Virus record (IMG/VR): IMGVR_UViG_3300034190_002486
Coordinates: 1-42,076 of that record
DNA length: 42,076 nt
Direction: 5' to 3' (one strand)
Origin: a virus
The notes under the pieces are model-generated. The model was not told the origin of the DNA and did no database searches. It was given only the letters and a program-made list of their open reading frames with translations. A program made the translations under genes and the position numbers. This document shows positions 7,127 through 13,830 of the stretch, one piece after another; within the stretch, counting starts at the first letter, position 1; each line of letters starts with the position of its first letter.

Positions 7127-7753
7127 TTAACTCTCCTTTCGGTATCCTGCATCGTAAATAATTTTAGATATAGTTTTTGGAAGTGTGCTGTTGTTGAAAT
7201 TGATTCTATCCTCTAGCAATCGCTCAATATTAGACCTTGACTCTTCACGCTCACGCTCAGCCCGTTCAGCTTCGGTTTCTGGTTTGCGGAACTTAACCAT
7301 GTCAACCTTGGCCGTGTAATGCTTTGACTTATTACTTAAATCACCGATGTACTCCATCCATACGTAATTATCGTGATAGCCAAGAATTAGAAACTTACCG
7401 TAGCCTTTGTGTTCATACTTAATAAATACAGCTTCACACTCAACACCAACAGCCGGTAAACCTGCTCCACCCCATTCAACCTTAGTAATTACAGGCTGAG
7501 AGGGCTCGCGCAGCTTGATTAGTTTAGAGTTAATGCCATCAAGCGCCTCTTTCTCTTCTGGTGTTTCTATGTTGGTTTGTGGGATTGGTTTTACAGGCTT
7601 TAATGTGTCGCACATATCCAGCGCTGGCACATTAGATGCAATCAATTTCCAGCACCCAAACCCACCACCAAACCACTCAATATATTTACCTTGCTCTCTA
7701 TACCCTGTCGCACCTTCTGGAATGTTGTGCTTTTCTGTTTCGAATGTTTTCAT
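7127..7753 (-). CDS. Phage accessory protein (208 aa), conserved type
   Basis: The protein has an N-terminal YIEWFGGGFGCW segment, a central LPAVGVECEAVFIKYEHKGYGKF block, and a C-terminal FRKPETEAERAERE coiled region. The LPxVGxxCE and FRxxxTxAER motifs recur in accessory proteins of many enterobacterial and Vibrio phages, whose function is unknown. Its start overlaps the stop of the preceding 55-residue gene (ATGA), with an AAGGAAC ribosome site. It is third in the CRP-type operon 8066-7917-7750-7127. Confidence 0.75.
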   Translation of the reverse strand: MKTFETEKHNIPEGATGYREQGKYIEWFGGGFGCWKLIASNVPALDMCDTLKPVKPIPQTNIETPEEKEALDGINSKLIKLREPSQPVITKVEWGGAGLPAVGVECEAVFIKYEHKGYGKFLILGYHDNYVWMEYIGDLSNKSKHYTAKVDMVKFRKPETEAERAEREREESRSNIERLLEDRINFNNSTLPKTISKIIYDAGYRKES

Positions 7754-7917
7754 ATTGATAGTTCCTTTTTGTTAATTGATTTAATTATATTGCCGCGCCA
7801 GTAACTAAAGCCGCGATGTTTATCGTTATCATCAACCGCCATTAGTCTAGCCGCTTCATCAATGGAGTTAGTTTGCTTTAGGAGCGCTTGGCATAGCTCA
7901 AGGTTGAACTTATGCAT
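7750..7917 (-). CDS. Hypothetical protein (55 aa)
   Basis: ATG 7917 overlaps the stop of the 49-residue membrane protein (TAATG), and the stop overlaps the next start by 3 nt. The sequence has a helical N-terminal half (LCQALLKQTNSIDEAARLMAV), possibly half of a helix-turn-helix, then an aromatic GFSYWRGN segment. No family recognised. Overlaps on both sides support it strongly. Confidence 0.7.
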   Translation of the reverse strand: MHKFNLELCQALLKQTNSIDEAARLMAVDDNDKHRGFSYWRGNIIKSINKKELSI

Positions 7918-8066
7918 TAGAAGCTACCCGCAATGGCATCAGCAACAACGACACAGATAACGATGATTGCGCAAAAGCAAACCTGTTTAATCTTGCGTTC
8001 GAATCGCGCTTGTTCACTCAGCTCTTTCTTCACTCTTTCTAAATCTCTATCGTATCTGTATTTCAT
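7917..8066 (-). CDS. Small membrane protein (49 aa)
   Basis: A 29-residue charged N-terminal helix (RDLERVKKELSEQARFERKIKQ) is followed by one hydrophobic segment (VCFCAIIVICVVVADAIAG) and the C-terminus. No family recognised. It is the first gene of the operon read from the CRP-type promoter at 8096-8137. The -10 ends 29 nt from this ATG, and a GAGGTG ribosome site is present. Possible inner-membrane exclusion or regulatory peptide, unproven. Confidence 0.75.
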   Translation of the reverse strand: MKYRYDRDLERVKKELSEQARFERKIKQVCFCAIIVICVVVADAIAGSF

Positions 8067-8088
8067 GTTATTCACCTCTAAATCAAAG

Positions 8089-8113
8089 AAGCCCAATCAT
8101 ATAGACAGGGCTT
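8089..8113 (-). terminator. Terminator-like hairpin with -10 in its loop
   Basis: AAGCCC/GGGCTT stem with a 13-nt loop that contains the -10 TATGAT of the downstream promoter. The U-run is short (CTTTGATTT on the minus strand), so termination may be weak. Confidence 0.6.
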
Positions 8114-8137
8114 GCGGTTGTCTGTGAGTTAGTTCAC
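8096..8137 (-). promoter_or_regulatory. CRP-type class II promoter
   Basis: Operator GTGAGTTAGTTCAC (8124-8137) overlaps the stop codon of gene 8129-8815 and is centred at -41.5 from the -10 TATGAT (8101-8096), which sits in a hairpin loop. The full 16-mer is TGTGA-N6-TCACA. Confidence 0.86.
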
Positions 8138-8815
8138 AGAATTTAACGAGGCGACAAGTTTGCACATATCGACAAACTCATCATCATTAAGATTAAATTC
8201 AAGAGGTCTGCCTTCGATCTCAATGGTAAATGAATCATCAAAGTCATCGCTCATCTCGCATGAGTTGTCAAGATAATCATAAAGCTCCTCTTTCCATGTC
8301 ATTGGGGTTTCGATTCGGCGGTATAGGTTGTTACATTTATATCTATCAAGCAGTTCATCAATACTATCCACAACAAGTTGCTCACTTGAACCCATCGTTG
8401 TAAAAATCACACCCTCGGAATAATCCCTCGCACACTCCCAAAAAGCACCTTCATTATAATTCCCATTGACCTTCAAATACTCAACCTTGGTGCGTGGTTT
8501 TTTCTCTTTCAATGCCGCGGCGCGTAGGACGTATCGGTCAATACCATCAATAATCTGAGATTCATCATTCCAGCCATTGATCAACCTACTACCGCTAATT
8601 ACTAAAAAGTTATCATTTTGACCCAAGCAGATATCCCCATCAACAAACTTATGACCATCAGCAAAAAACTTCTCAACTGTCATGCAGTAGTCGGAAGGGT
8701 TGCAGATGTCACTAGCTAGCGCCTCATAATTAAAGAAGCAAATTCCATTCACATGAAAGATTTCACACTCTGGATTAGCAATCTTAGCTTCTTGGTACGT
8801 GCTGTATGTGGTCAT
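8129..8815 (-). CDS. Acidic phage accessory protein (228 aa)
   Basis: The N-terminal part (about 1-100) is of unknown type. A C-terminal segment with NLYRRIETPMTWKEELYDYL (about 165-184) recurs at the ends of many unrelated phage accessory proteins. The end is strongly acidic (SDDFDDSFTIEIEGR). No catalytic motif seen. It is a single-gene unit with its own CRP-type promoter upstream (8846-8887) and the next operator overlapping its stop. Function unknown. Confidence 0.75.
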   Translation of the reverse strand: MTTYSTYQEAKIANPECEIFHVNGICFFNYEALASDICNPSDYCMTVEKFFADGHKFVDGDICLGQNDNFLVISGSRLINGWNDESQIIDGIDRYVLRAAALKEKKPRTKVEYLKVNGNYNEGAFWECARDYSEGVIFTTMGSSEQLVVDSIDELLDRYKCNNLYRRIETPMTWKEELYDYLDNSCEMSDDFDDSFTIEIEGRPLEFNLNDDEFVDMCKLVASLNSVN

Positions 8816-8838
8816 TTCTATTTCCTATCTAATTAATA

Positions 8839-8857
8839 CGCAGCCACTATAACTGCG
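8839..8857 (-). repeat. Inverted repeat enclosing a -10
   Basis: CGCAG/CTGCG arms with a 9-nt loop containing the -10 TATAGT on the minus strand. It is the same core as the hairpin at 4506-4530, but with shorter arms and no strong U-run. Confidence 0.6.
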
Positions 8858-8887
8858 CCATTGTTTAATTGCTGTGATGGTTGTCAC
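8846..8887 (-). promoter_or_regulatory. CRP-type class II promoter
   Basis: Operator GTGATGGTTGTCAC (8874-8887) is centred at -41.5 from the -10 TATAGT (8851-8846), and the -10 ends 30 nt before ATG 8815. The operator lies just beyond the stop of the 53-residue gene upstream. Confidence 0.87.
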
Positions 8888-8889
8888 GT

Positions 8890-9051
8890 TTAGCCAACAC
8901 AGTCAGATGGTTTTGATTTGCGGTTGATGTTAAGCGCATTCATGGCGTTATAAACCTCAGTAGGGCTAACGCCAATCATTGCAGAAATCGCGTATGCATT
9001 CACGCCAGGATTATTAATCACCGCCAACTTAACCTCATGCGAACTAACCAT
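8890..9051 (-). CDS. Small helix-turn-helix protein (53 aa)
   Basis: Residues about 14-41 (GVNAYAISAMIGVSPTEVYNAMNALNI) fit a helix-turn-helix, with AISAMIGVSPTEVYNAM as the likely turn and recognition helix. The tail is basic. It is probably a small DNA-binding regulator. Its start overlaps the end of gene 9044-9400, so the two are co-translated. Confidence 0.68.
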   Translation of the reverse strand: MVSSHEVKLAVINNPGVNAYAISAMIGVSPTEVYNAMNALNINRKSKPSDCVG

Positions 9052-9400
9052 GACAGCTATCCATCAAACAAAGCACCTTGCGCCATCTATCAAAAGGAAT
9101 ATCAGCCTCCTTGCGCTCCATCTTAGGTCGTTGATGCTTCATCTTGCGTGACTCACTCATCTTGCATTTAAGGCCGATTAGATTGTAAACCCATACGCCA
9201 TCAACCTTATAGCGCTCGATATTCACATACGACGAATCCTTAAACATATCGCTAAGATGTGCATTCGTTTTCTTTAAGTCCGTGCCAGCACTAGCAGCTA
9301 CATTAAAAGCCTTCATTGGACCCTTAGTCGCCAGGCACATTAGAATCTTGCCGCGCTCTTTGTCGGGTTGGTCGATTAGTTCAATTAGTTCTTTGTTCAT
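9044..9400 (-). CDS. Winged-helix DNA-binding protein (118 aa)
   Basis: ATG 9400 is chosen over a longer in-frame start because it overlaps the stop of the preceding gene (ATGA). Residues about 15-65 (ILMCLATKGPMKAFNVAASAGTDLKKTNAHLSDMF, then a strand pair ending GVWVYNL) fit a winged helix of the MarR/IclR type. The C-terminus is basic. It probably regulates transcription together with the adjacent 53-residue protein. The target is unknown. Confidence 0.7.
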   Translation of the reverse strand: MNKELIELIDQPDKERGKILMCLATKGPMKAFNVAASAGTDLKKTNAHLSDMFKDSSYVNIERYKVDGVWVYNLIGLKCKMSESRKMKHQRPKMERKEADIPFDRWRKVLCLMDSCHG

Positions 9401-9783
9401 TTCTCTGCATCCTTCATTTTTAGAAAGCAAATCCAAATAGCCCTTTGCACGCTGTCATTACTGTCAAAGTCCACTTGGTAATCTGTGCCTACCGGATTGT
9501 ATTTAGTGATAGTGCCAACACAACCGAGCTCATCATCTGGAAGTTCAATGCTAAATCCATACTCCACAGCGACAGGCATAACCCGACTCCAGTCATTAAC
9601 ACTAAAACTTTGCTCGCTGCCGAGGCTGGTTTTAAATTTAACAACGTCACTCTTGCCATTAAGCCCGACAACCTCAAGCAGGTCGTCAACTTCCTGCTCG
9701 TGATAGGTTATAAATTGACCTCGCATTTCTACCTTGCAAATCTCAAGGCCTAACTCCCAATCGCTCATATCTTCATAATTCAT
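9397..9783 (-). CDS. Hypothetical acidic protein (128 aa)
   Basis: An acidic protein rich in beta-strand-like segments, with a conserved-looking start (NYEDMSDWELGLEICKVEM). The phrase 'MSDWELG.. I...' resembles N-termini of many phage accessory proteins (MTDFEINKAV type), but no function is known. It is first in the operon 9783-9044-8890 under its own CRP-type promoter, with the -10 31 nt upstream and an AGGAAG ribosome site. Confidence 0.75.
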   Translation of the reverse strand: MNYEDMSDWELGLEICKVEMRGQFITYHEQEVDDLLEVVGLNGKSDVVKFKTSLGSEQSFSVNDWSRVMPVAVEYGFSIELPDDELGCVGTITKYNPVGTDYQVDFDSNDSVQRAIWICFLKMKDAEK

Positions 9784-9814
9784 GTTTCACTTCCTATTTA
9801 ATTAACCTACAAAA

Positions 9815-9856
9815 ACAATACCAGCCACAAACAACCATTACTGTGACTGGTGTCGC
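9815..9856 (-). promoter_or_regulatory. CRP-type class II promoter (one operator mismatch)
   Basis: Operator GTGACTGGTGTCGC (9843-9856) has one changed base in one half-site. It is centred at exactly -41.5 from the -10 TATTGT (9820-9815), 31 nt before ATG 9783. The operator also forms the 5' part of a hairpin ACCAG-CACA/TGTG-CTGGT on the minus strand. Confidence 0.8.
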
Positions 9857-9861
9857 ATTGC

Positions 9862-10074
9862 TTAATCCCAACTAAAGATGCTTGGCCTGCAAGAGCTCAT
9901 AATCTCATCAAGTTTTCTCTTATCTTCTGCATCCTTCATTTCAAGCATATGAATTAGCAACTTACTAAGCATCTGCTCTTTGCTAAACCCGTTCTTATAT
10001 CCAAAGTCGCAAGCTTGGCGAAATAGAATGCAATTCCAGTATCTCTCATGTTCAATATCAGTTAAATCGTACAT
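9862..10074 (-). CDS. Hypothetical protein (70 aa)
   Basis: The start ATG 10074 is preferred because it has a GAGGG site and lies just after the stop of the upstream gene (10082-10471); the longer reading would overlap that gene by about 100 nt. The protein is helical and acidic with MLSKLLIHMLEMKDAEDKRKLDEIM in the second half. The phrase MKDAE also ends the next gene's product. No family recognised. Confidence 0.7.
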   Translation of the reverse strand: MYDLTDIEHERYWNCILFRQACDFGYKNGFSKEQMLSKLLIHMLEMKDAEDKRKLDEIMSSCRPSIFSWD

Positions 10075-10081
10075 ATAACCC

Positions 10082-10471
10082 TCACTTAAAACGACTACTA
10101 ACTTTCTTTTTCTTATTCGCTTGCTGCCAACGCTTTCTAGCTCTCGGACTAACCAGGCAATAAAGGCAATGCTGCACCTCATGCTGAGTCAGTCCCAAAT
10201 CAATCGCGCAATCCCTAACCAGCACATAACGAGTTAGATTGAACTCCATCTCGCCCTCTATGTGCTCAAGGATGCCAGGATTAGCCTCAACCTTAGCCAG
10301 TATCCGCTTATGCCTAGCAAACGTACTCATGCGCTCTTTGCACTTACCATGAAAGATAACCTTGTAAGAATTAACACACGAGCTCTTCAATCCAGTCGCG
10401 TACATCAACTCTTTAGTGGTTGCCCCTTTCATCGCTGCAATGTGCGCTATCTGCCAATCTTCAGCTTGCAT
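10082..10471 (-). CDS. Putative helix-turn-helix protein (129 aa)
   Basis: Residues about 8-38 (IAHIAAMKGATTKELMYATGLKSSCVNSYKVIF) fit a helix-turn-helix, and a second similar unit may lie at about 87-110 (AIDLGLTQHEVQHCLYCLV). The C-terminus is very basic (ARKRWQQANKKKKVSSRFK). A GGGGG site precedes the start. The 127-nt upstream gap has two inverted repeats (10526-10541, 10550-10579) that could be operators. Probably a DNA-binding regulator. The target is unknown. Confidence 0.65.
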   Translation of the reverse strand: MQAEDWQIAHIAAMKGATTKELMYATGLKSSCVNSYKVIFHGKCKERMSTFARHKRILAKVEANPGILEHIEGEMEFNLTRYVLVRDCAIDLGLTQHEVQHCLYCLVSPRARKRWQQANKKKKVSSRFK

Positions 10472-10525
10472 GAAACCCCCGTAAAATGGACTTAGTAAAG
10501 TAAAAACTTTATTAAGATGTATGTT

Positions 10526-10579
10526 TTGAACGTTCGTTCAAGTTAAATTATGACGATTAGTCAGGAAATGAATCGTCAT
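10526..10579. promoter_or_regulatory. Two inverted repeats upstream of gene 10082-10471
   Basis: TTGAACG-TT-CGTTCAA (10526-10541) and ATGACGATT/AATCGTCAT with a 12-nt spacer (10550-10579) lie between the 10599-10934 stop and the ATG at 10471. Neither has a U-run, so they look like operators rather than terminators. A TAAAGT hexamer (minus, 10511-10506) may be the -10. Confidence 0.45.
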
Positions 10580-10598
10580 TTAACGATGGTTATCTACC

Positions 10599-10934
10599 CT
10601 ACAAATCAATCCAATTACCACCAAGAAAAGCGAGCGCCTTTGACTTCCATCTATCGTTTATGAATCCCTTTCCGTTAGGTCTTCCAGAATAAACAAGCCA
10701 TGACCAATCATCTGAGCTCTCACCAAACAGCCACTCATTTTCGTTACCGCCCATACAAGTAATAATCATGGATGAGTCGTTAACTCTAAACCTATCCCCA
10801 CTTTTTAAGTTGTGCTTACAAAGTACGATATCACCAGCACTAACTCCGAACGATTCAAGTTGCTCGTCAACAGCGTGAACTTCAGCAAAAAACAACTCAC
10901 CGCAAGGAATGTGCGCAGCATTAGCATCAAACAT
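10599..10934 (-). CDS. Hypothetical protein (111 aa)
   Basis: A beta-rich protein with VSAGDIVLCKHNLKSGDRFRVND in the middle and several Trp in the C-terminal half. The GD-I-V-L-C-K phrase recalls the beta-barrel of S24/LexA-like domains, but no Ser-Lys dyad can be assigned, so the resemblance may be superficial. It starts 8 nt after a TAGGG site. Upstream is a long-loop hairpin (10974-11010). Function unknown. Confidence 0.65.
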   Translation of the reverse strand: MFDANAAHIPCGELFFAEVHAVDEQLESFGVSAGDIVLCKHNLKSGDRFRVNDSSMIITCMGGNENEWLFGESSDDWSWLVYSGRPNGKGFINDRWKSKALAFLGGNWIDL

Positions 10935-10973
10935 AATAAAACCCTATATAAACAAACCTAGAAAGCCCGTAGC

Positions 10974-11010
10974 GAAGTCTTAACATCAAACTTGATAAAT
11001 CACACGGGCT
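10974..11010 (-). terminator. Long-loop hairpin, possible terminator
   Basis: AGCCCGT/ACGGGCT 7-bp stem with a 23-nt loop, then GGGCTTTCTAGG on the minus strand. The U-run is short. The loop carries ATCAA-AC-TTGAT, a second small palindrome. Confidence 0.45.
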
Positions 11011-11025
11011 ACATATTAAAACCGC

Positions 11026-11154
11026 TTACAATGCGATACGGACAATAATCCCTCTACCATCCTTCGACATGTTGCAGCACTTACCAAGCTCACATAACTC
11101 TTCATATCGACTACGCGCTTGGTTCTTGTTCCAGTATCTGAGCTCAATCATCAT
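11026..11154 (-). CDS. Small basic protein (42 aa)
   Basis: An ORF at ATG 11154 (or the adjacent ATG 11151) overlaps the end of gene 11144-11323. It is basic, with three Cys (LCELGKCCN) and an N-terminal YWNKNQARSRYEEL. No family recognised. Coupling to the upstream gene and the GAGGTGG site support it. Confidence 0.55.
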   Translation of the reverse strand: MMIELRYWNKNQARSRYEELCELGKCCNMSKDGRGIIVRIAL

Positions 11155-11323
11155 CCACCTCAAATGCAACGGTTGACCAGTAAAGAGGATTTAACGACAG
11201 AACCATTAAACCAACAACTGGCTTGTTCATCTCATTCCAGTCAATATCGCTATTTTCCCAGTAATGCCCATAAGCTAAAATTCCAGAAAGAATGTAAACG
11301 GATAGAAGTAATTTATTAATCAC
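11144..11323 (-). CDS. Small membrane protein (59 aa), GTG start
   Basis: Starts at GTG 11323 with a GGAG site 7 nt upstream, overlapping the stop of gene 11316-11540. Two hydrophobic stretches (LLLSVYILSGILAYGHYW and PVVGLMVLSLNPLYWSTVAF) flank a short acidic loop, giving a likely two-pass membrane protein. It ends in DDD. Function unknown. Confidence 0.62.
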   Translation of the reverse strand: MINKLLLSVYILSGILAYGHYWENSDIDWNEMNKPVVGLMVLSLNPLYWSTVAFEVDDD

Positions 11324-11540
11324 AATTAAACTCCAATTCAGCTTGGTCTTCTTCTCTATCTGAACGACCGTTTAACTCTTCAATCACATCAATGAACACA
11401 ATCAAACGCTCACCTGCCAGAATGTAATCACCCTCAACCGCAAACCTAAGCGCGTCATCCATAAGCTTATCTGCCAACTCATGTTCATCACACGACGGGC
11501 GACTATAGAAATCCGCAATCTTATCTGTGTAGTTTGTCAT
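11316..11540 (-). CDS. Hypothetical acidic protein (74 aa)
   Basis: Acidic and helical, with clustered Asp/Glu (SRPSCDEHELADKLMDDAL; SDREEDQAELEF). No family recognised. It starts at 11540 with a GAGG site, immediately after the stop of gene 11541-12014, in the operon led by that gene. Confidence 0.7.
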   Translation of the reverse strand: MTNYTDKIADFYSRPSCDEHELADKLMDDALRFAVEGDYILAGERLIVFIDVIEELNGRSDREEDQAELEFNCD

Positions 11541-12014
11541 TTAAACCTCGACTTCTATTTCGTGAATCAGCATTAAATCGCGCTTTCCGTAATGCATATC
11601 AACATAATCATTAAGTAACCCTTCACTAGCGAAGCTTTCGGGTGTCACATAGAAAACATTTCCAGCCCAAGGGAAAGTTGCAATCCAGCGCTTCTCTTTC
11701 TTTGGTTTGATTCTTGTCTGGTGACTGGATCTCATGAAGCCACAAGTAGTTGAGAACCATTTCTTATTCCAGCCTTCACATGAATTCCACTGCCCAAACT
11801 CACCGCCGTGTTCAGACTCCCCACCATTCAACCAATGCAAGCAAGCCTCTTTGTGTTGCGGTAGGCATAGGAAGTAATTTATACACTCACCAAAATCAGT
11901 TGTGCCTTGGTCATTCTGAACTAACCATGACCCATCCTTTTGATTCTGGCTGAGTACGACCAAGTTCATATCCGCAGCCTTAGCTACAATCAAATCGTAA
12001 TGCTTATGTTTCAT
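11541..12014 (-). CDS. Hypothetical protein (157 aa), first gene of CRP-type operon
   Basis: A Trp- and Cys-rich soluble protein (LHWLNGGESEHGGEFGQWNSCEGWNKKWFSTTCGF in the middle) with an acidic C-terminus. No family recognised. It starts at 12014 with an AGGAAA site 30 nt after a TATTAT -10. It heads an operon of small genes (11540, 11323, 11154, perhaps 10934). Confidence 0.72.
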   Translation of the reverse strand: MKHKHYDLIVAKAADMNLVVLSQNQKDGSWLVQNDQGTTDFGECINYFLCLPQHKEACLHWLNGGESEHGGEFGQWNSCEGWNKKWFSTTCGFMRSSHQTRIKPKKEKRWIATFPWAGNVFYVTPESFASEGLLNDYVDMHYGKRDLMLIHEIEVEV

Positions 12015-12044
12015 TTCGTTTTCCTATTTAGTTTCAATGCCCCA

Positions 12045-12104
12045 ATAATAAACCACCAAAACTAAACATCAATCAAGGTGGTTCAATTGTGTGATGGGTG
12101 TCAC
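12045..12104 (-). promoter_or_regulatory. CRP-type promoter, operator near -59.5
   Basis: Operator GTGATGGGTGTCAC (12091-12104) overlaps the stop codon of gene 12101-12502. The -10 TATTAT (12050-12045) is 30 nt from ATG 12014. A hairpin AACCACC/GGTGGTT (12051-12083) fills the extra 18 nt between operator and -10 compared with the -41.5 promoters. Confidence 0.78.
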
Positions 12105-12502
12105 TTAATTGTTTTGATGTACTCAGCGCCCTGACCAGTTAGAGATACAACGACGTCATTCTCTTTATCTGAATGCATCGAGACCTTGATGTAATCCATA
12201 TGCATAAGTTCGTTTATCGCGCTCCTAACCTTACCAACAATTAATCCTCGCTCATCATCAAAGATGCTAGTTAGCGCAACGCGTCTAGATATTACATTCT
12301 TCATCAGTCCAACCTGAGTCCCAAACCTACCTTTCATGTACTTTAGAACCTCATTCTTAACAACGCTGTTTTTGAACTCCTCCCTTTCCTGACACGAGTC
12401 AATAGTTGGAGCACCTTCCATAGCTTTAAACATCGAAGCAGCCTCTAACTCATCGTCAAACTTAATCGCGTACATCAGCTCATCAATCTTTGTAATCTTC
12501 AT
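12101..12502 (-). CDS. Winged-helix regulator candidate (133 aa)
   Basis: The C-terminal half (about 88-133: KVRSAINELMHMDYIKVSM...NDVVVSLTGQGAEYI) has the helix, wing and 'SLTxxG' pattern of MarR-like winged-helix proteins. The N-terminal half is an acidic helical region. It is transcribed leftwards away from the large intergenic region 12503-13086, opposite the early genes. That is a good place for a regulator of the early-to-late switch. The role is inferred from fold-like pattern and position. Confidence 0.65.
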   Translation of the reverse strand: MKITKIDELMYAIKFDDELEAASMFKAMEGAPTIDSCQEREEFKNSVVKNEVLKYMKGRFGTQVGLMKNVISRRVALTSIFDDERGLIVGKVRSAINELMHMDYIKVSMHSDKENDVVVSLTGQGAEYIKTIK

Positions 12503-12994
12503 GTTTATCTATCTCCTTTGTTGTTTTGTAAATAGTAACATGAATCGCATCTATAACATTCAACTTTCGCACATTATTTTTTGTTTTACGCTTTTACTCG
12601 CAGATTTGCGACCAATTTGCATGGGGGGTCGCAAATTCGCATACCTAGCACTGAAGCCTTATTCTATAAGGGATTACTATGTAATTATTACTTATTATTC
12701 TCTCTAAAATACACTTATGCGACCCCCTACTAGGGGTAACTCGCAAAACCGCCCGATTCCGCCCAAAACCGTCCTCCGCAGGGGGTGTATATTGCGTTTA
12801 CTCGCATAAAATCACTACTTTTGCACGTAAGCTACTGATTACATTGATAAATAAATCATTTCAACTCATGCAAATCCACTCGCATTTTAAAATGCAAAAA
12901 CGCAAATTCCCCGAAAACTTCATATAAATCAATGTCTTGTATAAATACGCAAATTTGCGACTTCATGCGAGTAAATACAACAAACAGATTTAAC
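12503..12994. other. Divergent intergenic region A: repeated TGCGA/TGCAC motifs and AT-rich box
   Basis: About 490 nt without an ORF, followed by the promoter at 12995. It holds many copies, on both strands, of a short motif (ACTCGCA, TTTGCGAC, ATGCGAC, TTGCAC). Notable units are a CGCAAATTTGCG palindrome near 12950, the composite TGCGACCCCCTACTAGGGG near 12718, and CCTTATTCTATAAGG (12657-12671). An AT-rich stretch lies at about 12671-12715. Region B at 33835-34165 carries the same motifs. It may be a replication origin, or an operator array controlling the divergent promoters. Confidence 0.6.
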
Positions 12995-13055
12995 GTGATG
13001 CATGTCACATAAACAAACAAACCAGATAGACGCACATCATTGGTCGGTGTTTAAT
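12995..13055 (+). promoter_or_regulatory. CRP-type promoter for early operon, operator near -60.5
   Basis: Operator GTGATGCATGTCAC (12995-13008) and -10 TTTAAT (13050-13055), which ends 31 nt before the GTG start at 13087. The operator centre is at -60.5. No terminator hairpin is present, matching the absence of an upstream plus-strand gene. Confidence 0.72.
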
Positions 13056-13086
13056 GGGTGCAACGAAAGCGAATGAGGATAGATAA

Positions 13087-13326
13087 GTGAAAAACGCAGA
13101 CATGCCAGCAATGCCAGTGATTACAGAAAAGCGAGTTGCCAACACTTCAATATCAACTTGCGAGCAATCAGGACTAACCAAGCGCGAGATGTTCGCTATG
13201 TATGCAATGCAAGCGATTCTTGCTAACGGCGCTAGCGAAGAGATTGGTTATACTGATTGGTCTAAACATTTGGCAAATCACGCAATTACAGCAGCAGACG
13301 CACTACTAAAAGAATTGGAGAAGTAA
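13087..13326 (+). CDS. Conserved phage protein of unknown function (79 aa), GTG start
   Basis: The central GLTKREMFAMYAMQAILANGA segment matches a very common small phage protein type (G-[LM]-T-x-R-[DE]-x-F-A-x-x-A-M-Q), usually found in early operons and of unknown function. It starts at GTG 13087 with GAGGAT upstream and is the first early gene after divergent region A. Confidence 0.78.
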   Translation: MKNADMPAMPVITEKRVANTSISTCEQSGLTKREMFAMYAMQAILANGASEEIGYTDWSKHLANHAITAADALLKELEK

Positions 13327-13327
13327 A

Positions 13328-13531
13328 ATGAACACACTAGAAAGCAAACTACGCATTGCACATCAGATTCAGGTTGCGGCGATTAAGAAAGGCCTATCAG
13401 TTAGCATTAGCGCAACACCCGATCATTTCTTAATTGCAGTTAACGTTGATGGCGAATTGATTGATATGGTTTGGAATAGCGATACGACAGAACAAGAACT
13501 ACTAGACTGGTGGGAAGCAATCGCAAAATAA
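13328..13531 (+). CDS. Hypothetical protein (67 aa)
   Basis: A small acidic protein with a probable alpha-beta-beta-alpha order and Trp residues at its C-terminal helix (LLDWWEAIAK). No family recognised. It begins 1 nt after the preceding stop, with a GGAG site. A terminator follows at 13551-13580. Confidence 0.72.
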   Translation: MNTLESKLRIAHQIQVAAIKKGLSVSISATPDHFLIAVNVDGELIDMVWNSDTTEQELLDWWEAIAK

Positions 13532-13535
13532 ACCA

Positions 13536-13564
13536 CTGACCAATTCAATTAAGGCGACTATAAT
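13536..13564 (+). promoter_or_regulatory. Promoter with consensus -10 in a terminator loop
   Basis: -35-like CTGACC (13536-13541), 17-nt spacer, perfect -10 TATAAT (13559-13564). The -10 occupies the loop of the terminator at 13551-13580, the same arrangement as in several CRP-type modules. Confidence 0.5.
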
Positions 13565-13580
13565 GGTTGCCTTTTCTTTT
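13551..13580 (+). terminator. Intrinsic terminator
   Basis: Stem AAGGCGAC/GTTGCCTT (8 bp, one G-U), 7-nt loop and a U-rich tract. It ends the first two early genes. Confidence 0.75.
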
Positions 13581-13582
13581 GA

Positions 13583-13611
13583 TTGACACATGCGCATGTT
13601 ATGCGTATATT
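13583..13611 (+). promoter_or_regulatory. Strong sigma70-type promoter with palindromic spacer
   Basis: TTGACA (13583-13588), exact 17-nt spacer, TATATT (13606-13611). The spacer contains a perfect 12-bp palindrome ACATGCGCATGT (13588-13599), likely a repressor operator. It drives the HTH gene at 13630 and the replication genes behind it. Confidence 0.82.
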
Positions 13612-13629
13612 AAACAAAAAGGAGTTCCA

Positions 13630-13830
13630 ATGAAGAAGCTAGAGATACTATTTACAGAAACGCAGCACTTGAGCATTGACGATTTAATGGACGTTACAGG
13701 CGCAAATAAATCGCAACTATCCAGAGCGGCCATGCAGCTTGGATTGATGCAAATAAAAGAGCTCGCAGCAAGAGACACGCAAGCAGCACAAGAACTCGTC
13801 GCAATGAATGACTTTAAATCAAAAAACTAG
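13630..13830 (+). CDS. Helix-turn-helix protein (66 aa)
   Basis: The start at 13630 has GGAG 8 nt upstream; a longer in-frame reading from 13567 would cross the promoter and terminator. Residues about 9-40 (TQHLSIDDLMDVTGANKSQLSRAAMQLGL) form a clear helix-turn-helix. It is probably a DNA-binding regulator, perhaps acting on the palindrome in its own promoter (13588-13599). It is followed at 8 nt by the helicase-loader gene. Confidence 0.72.
   Translation: MKKLEILFTETQHLSIDDLMDVTGANKSQLSRAAMQLGLMQIKELAARDTQAAQELVAMNDFKSKN

Noticed and set aside
9445-9753. Overlapping ORFs on both strands within gene 9397-9783
   Set aside because: Shadows of a promoter-linked, coupled gene with a good ribosome site; no start signals of their own.
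12503-13086. CRISPR-like array in region A
   Set aside because: The repeated words are only 6-12 nt, irregularly spaced and in both orientations. No uniform repeat-spacer pattern and no cas genes.
13567-13629. N-terminal extension of the 66-residue HTH protein
   Set aside because: It would translate through a terminator and a consensus promoter. The ATG at 13630 with GGAG is better.
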